Source: Eucommia ulmoides
Taxonomy: Eukaryota; Streptophyta; Magnoliopsida; Garryales; Eucommiaceae
Assembly (NCBI GenBank): GCA_016647705.1
Contig: CM028334.1
Coordinates: 1 to 64,000, forward strand
DNA length: 64,000 bases
Direction: 5' to 3'
Shown here piece after piece: positions 58,655-64,000 of this stretch (positions are counted from its first letter, which is position 1; each line of letters begins with the position of its first letter). A model generated the notes under the pieces. It worked only from the letters and a program-made list of their open reading frames with translations, had not been told where the DNA came from and searched no databases. A program made the position numbers and the translations under genes.

Positions 58655-59239
58655 ATTGGGAGTGGAAAATAGTCCATTTTAGGGTCACGCATTAAATATT
58701 AAGGTTATTTAATTAAATTCTTAATTTAGGCCCTTTCGTTGATTGTTAGGTTCGTAGGCAACGCCAACCAAGTAGTAATCCGGCAATAGTACTTTTAGTA
58801 GCGCAAAAATGGAGGTGAATGTACTGTCTTCTATGTAAATTGTCAAATTATATTTTCGTACTAAAATGTGGAAAAAAAATGGTTCATTAAAATTGATTAT
58901 TTGATCACATTACGCGGATCAAGTAAATTTTTAAATGTGAAAAGTGATTTTTACTATCTGATTACGCCACAGTTGTCTTCTCGTCAGGAGGGCATATCCT
59001 GCGAGATGTAGATAATTATTGTTACCTGTCAAGCAAGTCTTACCGGGTGGATCTTTGTTGTTACTTATCAGGTAAGTCTTGTAAGGTGGATATATGTTGA
59101 AACCTGTCAGAAATGCAAATCATACGGGTGGTTGCCCCTACAAAGTGGATGTATGTATATTTGTTGATTGGTCAGGTAACGTCAAGTCAACATAGCGTCC
59201 GGCCTCGGGCATTGAGGGCCCGGGGTGGGGGGTGTGACA
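58655..59239 (+). mobile_element. LTR fragment D
   Basis: It follows copy C from about 54820 (TTTTAGGGTCACGCATTAAA, GGTTCGTAGGC, the GTGAATGTACTGTCTTCTAT motif) through one TCTCGTCAGG...CCTGCGAGA hairpin. It skips the conserved core and ends GGGGTGGGGGGTGTGACA. It is followed within 500 bases by a Gypsy gag remnant on the same strand. Confidence 0.75.
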
Positions 59240-59695
59240 TTCTACCTGAAATCTGAAGCTAAAATTCCGAACCAAAATTCATGTTTTTTTTCGCCCACCC
59301 AAAACGTCACAGCCAAATAAACATATATATATATATATATATATATATACATGGTTCGAAATTGATTTCCTTCATTAAGAAGGAAATCAATGAGAAATTT
59401 TTGCAAACTACGGTGGACGATAATTATAATTATTTTATTGGATCCACTTTTACTATTACATTTAAAAACCCAAAAAAAATGGTTAGCGAACTAACAAGAG
59501 CATGATTAATTTTTCAAAACCAAACACTAAAAAGAATTTAATAAAATTACTTAAGTAGTACATTTGCATCATGTATTATTTGTTGCATTGTTGGCATTTT
59601 TATTTATTAAATTTCATTTCAGATCTTGAATATAGATCGTGGAAATTAAAATAGTGAGAATCCAGGACCCCAAAGAAAAAGAGGTAGGGCGTAGG
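59240..59695. other. Spacer with an inverted LTR piece and a strong hairpin
   Basis: At 59361-59391 a perfect 13-bp stem, ATTGATTTCCTTC and GAAGGAAATCAAT, closes a 5-base loop. Reversed, the region resembles the opening part of LTR copy C near 54250-54310, which has a weaker version of the hairpin. A TA microsatellite lies at 59318-59352. Confidence 0.5.
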
Positions 59696-60012
59696 AAAAC
59701 TTCGATGCTATCGAACGAGTATTACAGGTTGTTGCGCAACTGACAAAGCAGCTGGCAAAGGTGATGAAATGCTAGCGGGCCCAAACCGAAACAGTCAATC
59801 CTCAGGTTGTGTTATTGAAAAAATTTAAGGAGTTGGACTTCCCCAACTTTTATGGGAACTGTAGGTCTTGCTGATGTTGAAAATTGGTTGCAAAACATAG
59901 AGGTATTCGAGACAATGGGCATTACTGATAATAACCGAGTTTCTCTCGCCACCTTTCAATTGAAAGGGGAAGCCGAACAATGGTGGGAAGAAATGAAGAG
60001 ACTAATTTCAAT
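59696..60012 (+). mobile_element. Gypsy gag fragment
   Basis: Plus-strand frames read FDAIERVLQVVAQLTKQLAK, then VENWLQNIEVFETMGITDNN and LATFQLKGEAEQWWEEMKR, the core of the plant Gypsy gag domain. It probably belongs with LTR fragment D upstream. It is broken and stops at the Copia piece beginning near 60010. Confidence 0.8.
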
Positions 60013-61080
60013 TCTAGATTAGGAGATCACCTGAAATCAATTTGTTTTCGCATTTAATGAAAATACAAACTGTGCCATCAAACATCTTTATTTTGATAGT
60101 ACTAATACCAGCAATCTCCAAAGCATGATCGTCACCCATGTGTACAACAGCTCCTAAGATTGGTTCATATTTGTGGAACCATTTTTTTCGAGATGTCATA
60201 TGCTATGTTGCTCCTAAGTCTAGTAGCTAGACATTAGAAAACTACCTTTTGCCTCCAACTGTTGTTGTTGCCTCATTGTATAGAATTTCACCATCATCAG
60301 AGGTACTTGCAACACATCCTTGAGAGATTGTTGTCTCAAGAGTTTTCTCTACACTCTTCTTTTTATGCCAACAATATTTTATGACGTGCCATTTCTTGCC
60401 ACAGTTGTAGCATTTAAAATTCTTCTTACTTCTTGATTTTGATCTACCATGATTACGACTCCCATTGGAGCCACGTTATGTCGATCTCCCTTTCGTCACC
60501 GCCAAAGCTTCCACTTTCTGTGAACCTGTATGTCTGTCTTCTTTGTTTTTGCACCTAGTTTCTTCTACTAAAACAGCGGCTACAATTTCGTCGAAGATTG
60601 GATAGTCCGTCAGGATGTTGTTCATCAGGTTGATGACAAATTGATCATACGAGTCAGGTAAACTTTGAAGTAGAAGCTTCGTATGTTTAACTGTAGATTT
60701 TGTAACCCATCAACATAAGTTGCAAAAAAAGACTATTAAAAGTATTGATGTGGTTAGTCACCGATGTGGATTCTGCCACTCGAAAAGTGTAAAGTCTTCT
60801 CTTTAAAAAGATTTTATTATGAAGAGACTTGCCTTCATCTTCAATTTCCATAGGGAGAAATTACTCCCGTTGAAATTCTCAATCTCAAATTTTGAAATTT
60901 TGTTACCGTTGAACTTCTCAATCTCAAATTTTGAATAATTTCAACCTCAAATTTTGAAATTTTGTTACTGTTTAACTTCTCAATCTCAAATTTTGAAATT
61001 TTGTTACCATGGTGTTGCCAACCTAACAACTTGCTTATATTCAAATCATTCATTGATTTGACTTAAGTAGAATGGTTTTC
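60013..61080 (-). mobile_element. Copia gag-protease fragment
   Basis: Minus-strand frames read LPDSYDQFVINLMNNILTDY, a gag zinc knuckle (NFKCYNCGKKWHVIKYCWHK) and the protease region (TSRKKWFHKYEPI, VHMGDDHALEIAGISTIKIK). A phrase (CTCAATCTCAAATTTTGAAA) is repeated three to four times near 60880-61000. Several breaks. Confidence 0.8.
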
Positions 61081-61384
61081 TAGTTGTGATTGTGGACCCC
61101 ATTTCTAGAAGATAGAGAGGAGGAAACCAAAATGATTTTTACTATTTCACATTCACTTGTTTACTCGTCGTATGGCCACGAATTGGATTGGTTCAAAAAT
61201 CTGGATGCTACCTTGAAATGATTTTCCCATGACCACAAATGAAATTAAGCATCATCACTGTCGTCTTATTAGTGAAAATTAAAATTAACACAAACATACA
61301 CAGAAAGCAAATTAACTCCACAACAGGGCATACGAAATAGGGATACATTTATTCAGACAGATGATCTGTTCGGAAATAGACAGG

Positions 61385-61774
61385 CTAGTAGTCTTCTGGA
61401 GCCAAGGGCTGGTGATGGGTATGGTGTGGAGCCTCCGATTGTATGACCCCGAACTCATAGATAAGGCCGGAGAGAGCAGCACCGACAAAAGGGCCTACCC
61501 AGTAGATCCAATGGTTCCTCCATCTCCAACCCACCAGTGCTGGCCCGAAAGCCCTTGCCGGGTTCATGGATGCGCCTTCGAATGGCCCTCCAACCAGGAT
61601 GTTGGCTCCAACTATAAAGGCAATGGCAAGAGGAGCAATGGTTCCTAAGCTACCACGTTTGGGATCAATTGCAGTGGCATACACAGTGTAAACCAGCCCA
61701 AATGTCATCACTATCTCCATCAAAAGCGCATTCCAGTTTCCCACGCCTGATGCCACTGAAAACCCTTGCGGTCT
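61385..61774 (-). CDS. TIP3: TIP3 exon 3
   Basis: 130 codons including the stop. The acceptor is TGGGCAG before 61774. It reads [20 protein letters not shown], then [15 protein letters not shown] and the C-terminal tail. It holds the second NPA box and the last three membrane segments. Confidence 0.96.
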   Translation of the reverse strand, partial: RPQGFSVASGVGNWNALLMEIVMTFGLVYTVYATAIDPKRGSLGTIAPLAIAFIVGANILVGGPFEGASMNPARAFGPALVGWRWRNHWIYWVGPFVGAALSGLIYEFGVIQSEAPHHTHHQPLAPEDY

Positions 61775-62416
61775 CTGCCCATGCAAGGTGAAGATCATAT
61801 ATCAGAAATTTAAAATCCTCTCTATATATATTGATTAAATAATTACGTACCATGCCATCTGTAGCGACTCTCAACAGGAGAGAGGCAACAACAGCACCAA
61901 GGAGCTGCGCAACCCAGTAGTACAAGGCACGCAGGAGGGAGATCCTGCCGCCTACCAGGGCACCAAAGGTGACAGCAGGGTTTAAGTGCCCCCCTGAGAC
62001 GTTCATACTAGCTGCGACTGCTGCGAACAGCGACAGAGCGTGTGCCAAAGCAATCACCACTAGTCCTGACGCTCCTAGACCGCTCTCCCTGTACATCTTA
62101 TCTGCACCTCATCATCATCATTATTACTATTTCTTACTAATTAATATGAACAATAATTTAAAAAAAAAAAAAGGAGAGAGGAGAAAAAACATGCGCAAGT
62201 ATGCATATGTTGCTGATATATACGAGTAGGGTACACATGCATGCATAAGTATATGTGTTTATATGGGAGTACTACAAACAAACCAAGAGCAAGGATGGAG
62301 CCTTCGCCAGCAAAGACGAAGATTGCCGTAGAAAGGAACTCGGACAGTGTGGCTCTCACGGAATCAGGATGGGTAGCCTCTTCTGGCCTCCCAAATGCAT
62401 ATCTTCGAGGTGGCAT
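61385..62416 (-). CDS. TIP3: Tonoplast aquaporin, TIP3 (alpha-TIP) type, complete
   Basis: Three exons (62416-62284, 62101-61851, 61774-61385) give 257 residues with matching phases and a TAG stop. It opens [19 protein letters not shown], the N-terminus of seed alpha-TIPs, and ends [10 protein letters not shown]. Both aquaporin boxes are intact: NPA at 85-87 ([12 protein letters not shown]) and 199-201 ([11 protein letters not shown], with the filter Arg at 202). The filter His is at 65 (ALAHAL). Six membrane segments are expected from the hydrophobic pattern. TIP3 proteins conduct water and small solutes across the membrane of protein-storage vacuoles during seed maturation and germination (family knowledge). 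An ABRE upstream and an RY motif in intron 1 fit seed expression. TIP3-1 versus TIP3-2 cannot be decided. Confidence 0.96.
61851..62101 (-). CDS. TIP3: TIP3 exon 2
   Basis: 251 bases. The acceptor is AGGTGCAG before 62101 and the donor is GGCATG|GTACGT after 61851. With the last base of exon 1 it gives [16 protein letters not shown], and it contains the first NPA box. Confidence 0.96.
62236..62243. promoter_or_regulatory. RY motif in TIP3 intron 1
   Basis: CATGCATG, the palindromic site bound by B3 factors such as ABI3 and FUS3 in seed genes. It lies in the first intron, about 175 bases after the ATG. The match is exact; function is inferred. Confidence 0.5.
62284..62416 (-). CDS. TIP3: TIP3 exon 1
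   Basis: 133 bases from the ATG at 62416 to the donor CTCTTG|GTTTGT after 62284. It encodes the N-terminal tail and first membrane segment ([18 protein letters not shown]). Confidence 0.95.
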
Positions 62417-62800
62417 ATTTTCTTAATTTTTCCTCCTCTTCGTCTTGTATCAATTAATTATGTAGATCCTCTCTCTCTCTCGTGGTCGCGGATGGTTCTT
62501 GTTCACCTGTGACTCGAAGAGAAGATGGTGATGACTTGAGATCAATGGAAGTTCATACTGGAAAAGGAGCAGATATGGATGAATTGAGATGATGAAACCT
62601 ACTGTGGGGGTTATCTCCGGCTTAAATTAGACAAAGTGGGCTTGAAGCTGAACGCGACACTTGGGTAATGAAGTGCAGGAGTAGTGACACGTACTCTATG
62701 CGTTGGCAGTTCACTTCTCCACCTGTGAAATTATGAATATTGAGCGTAGTTAGTATGAAATATATCGGTGTTGAGCGCAATTATATTTTGAAAATTTTAT
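62417..62800 (-). promoter_or_regulatory. TIP3 upstream region
   Basis: About 380 bases before repeat DNA begins. A GA repeat (62468-62482) lies in the likely 5' UTR. No convincing TATA box was found. Confidence 0.5.
62696..62703 (-). promoter_or_regulatory. ABRE upstream of TIP3
   Basis: On the minus strand TACGTGTC, a full match to the ABA-response consensus YACGTGKC, about 280 bases before the ATG. It fits the ABA and seed control known for TIP3 genes. Confidence 0.6.
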
Positions 62801-63900
62801 TATTTAATCCTCTATACATACATAAATTATAAAATAGGCTTCTAACTAATTTAATTAAATTTTCAGTCTTCAATTTTTTTTAGAAAATAGTACTTGTTCT
62901 TTAACTATAATTTTTTTCTAATTTACATAAAAGATCATTTTGTGAGATATAACAACATGTGAACATTCAGTCAATATTTTTAAACAATATATTTCTCAAT
63001 GTTCACATAATATTTTCAGAACAAAATATTCCACTCAATGTTTACTCAATATTTCACTCATTTAATAAAAAAATCAATTATGAATGTACATTTTTGTGTG
63101 AATGTTTACTTAATCAATATTTCAGAATAAATAAAAAATATTGAAAAAAATGCTAAGATCAACGAAAATAAATCGGTGTGAACATTCACCAAACTGCATT
63201 ATAGAATAAACATTCACAAAAAAATCCACATGAACATTCACAGATCTGAAATTTTTCAGATTTAAAAGAGAAAGATAGTGCGAAAGCCAACGGTTCCACA
63301 GTGGCGATGGTTCATGGCGGTGAAAATGATGTGGGGCTTGTGGCTAAGAGAGAGAGAGAGCATGAAGGTAAACGGCGAGCACGACAACGAGTAAATCTGG
63401 AATTTTTCAGATCTAAAAAATTCAAATCTAGAATTTTTCAAATTTAAAAAATTCAAATTCAGAATTTTCTAGATATGAGAGAGAGAGAGGGCATGACGAA
63501 TGGTGCAACGAGCATGGCGAAGTGTGCGGCAAACAACGAGCACAACGAATGGTGAGAACAACGAGCAAGCTAAACGGTGAGCATGGTGACGAGCAAATAT
63601 AGAACGATGGAGACGAGCACGACGATGCTTCGCAACGACGATGGATGTTGGGCTTGCAGTTGTGTGTGTGTGTGCGCGCGCGCGCGCATGTGTGTGTGCG
63701 TGAGAGATAGATAGACAGAGACAGATAGAGAGAAAGAAATAAAGTAAGATGTCTGTAAGAGAAGAGATAAAGAGAGCAAGACGGCTTGTAATGTGAGGTT
63801 GTGCCTAAATGGGATGTTAGGGTTATTTCATTATACACCCAGGGGAATATTTGTTCATCTATTATTCTTTTTCAACTGCCAAGGATTAAAAAATAAGTTA
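62800..63900. mobile_element. Repeat block, family F copy 2
   Basis: It shares the GTGAACATTCAC and GTGTGAATGTTTACTTAAT phrases and a GAAAAAAATGCTAAGATCAA block with 57040-58640. The 63280-63650 part repeats AACGAGCA and GACGAGCA phrases and a TTTTTCAGATTTAAAA phrase. No cysteine-rich gene piece is seen here. The borders are not defined. Confidence 0.4.
63660..63705. repeat. GT/GC microsatellite
   Basis: A TGTGTGTGTGTG run passing into CGCGCGCGCG and back to TGTGTG. The CG part is a potential Z-DNA tract. Confidence 0.9.
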
Positions 63901-64000
63901 CTTGTGCGGATTGGACTAATAAATAGCCTAATTGATTGTTTGGTTTAATTTCTACATTAACTCTTAGATAAAAAAAACAATAAAACCCTTTTTCAGTTTT

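Overview
This window is nuclear DNA of a flowering plant, almost certainly a eudicot. The evidence is GT-AG spliced genes with very long AT-rich introns, dense Copia and Gypsy LTR elements primed by initiator tRNA-Met, an RTE-type LINE, hAT, Harbinger and Stowaway-like small elements, a Helitron-like element, a decayed plastid insert and a seed-type tonoplast aquaporin. Gene density is low. The species cannot be fixed.

Positions 1-37.5 kb are mostly one minus-strand gene, a plant TEX2-like protein: an N-terminal membrane anchor, a PH-like region and an SMP lipid-transfer domain. Seven exons were found (37547-37359, 23127-22911, 18083-17393, 17192-16829, 11715-11621, 10483-10289, 154-1) and all but one of their junctions agree in phase. 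One very short exon near the N-terminus was not located, and the 3' end lies beyond base 1. The introns have filled with transposons. The first (14.2 kb) holds a Gypsy element, a Helitron-like element with an RTE LINE inside it, and an L1-type fragment. The next (4.8 kb) holds a hAT-like element with a perfect 8-bp target duplication and, on the plus strand, a broken copy of the start of a cytosolic asparaginyl-tRNA synthetase gene. The 5.1 kb intron holds two opposed Copia pieces. The 10.1 kb intron holds another Copia element, a plastid trnA-rrn23 spacer insert and small elements.

At 37.5-38.2 kb the TEX2-like start faces a possible plus-strand first exon, so the gap between them could be a shared promoter. 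A 1.7 kb Harbinger-like element with TTA target duplications follows, then a LINE-derived RNase H open frame of 319 codons in which two catalytic aspartates are asparagine.

Positions 41-61 kb hold no intact gene and are nested repeats: a foldback element, a duplicated small inverted-repeat element, a Copia gag-protease piece, and a family of long Gypsy-type LTRs present as two tandem copies (44915-50392, flanked by CAAAA), a solo-like copy (53976-56181) and further fragments. In three members of this family the same part of the LTR holds arrays of short hairpins. Their stems and loops differ between members, but base pairing is largely kept, including paired changes; this is the most unusual signal in the window. 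A decayed copy of a small cysteine-rich protein gene lies at about 57.9-58.4 kb.

Positions 61.4-62.4 kb carry an intact three-exon minus-strand TIP3 (alpha-TIP) aquaporin of 257 residues, with a seed-type ABRE upstream and an RY motif in intron 1. The end of the window is repeat and microsatellite DNA.
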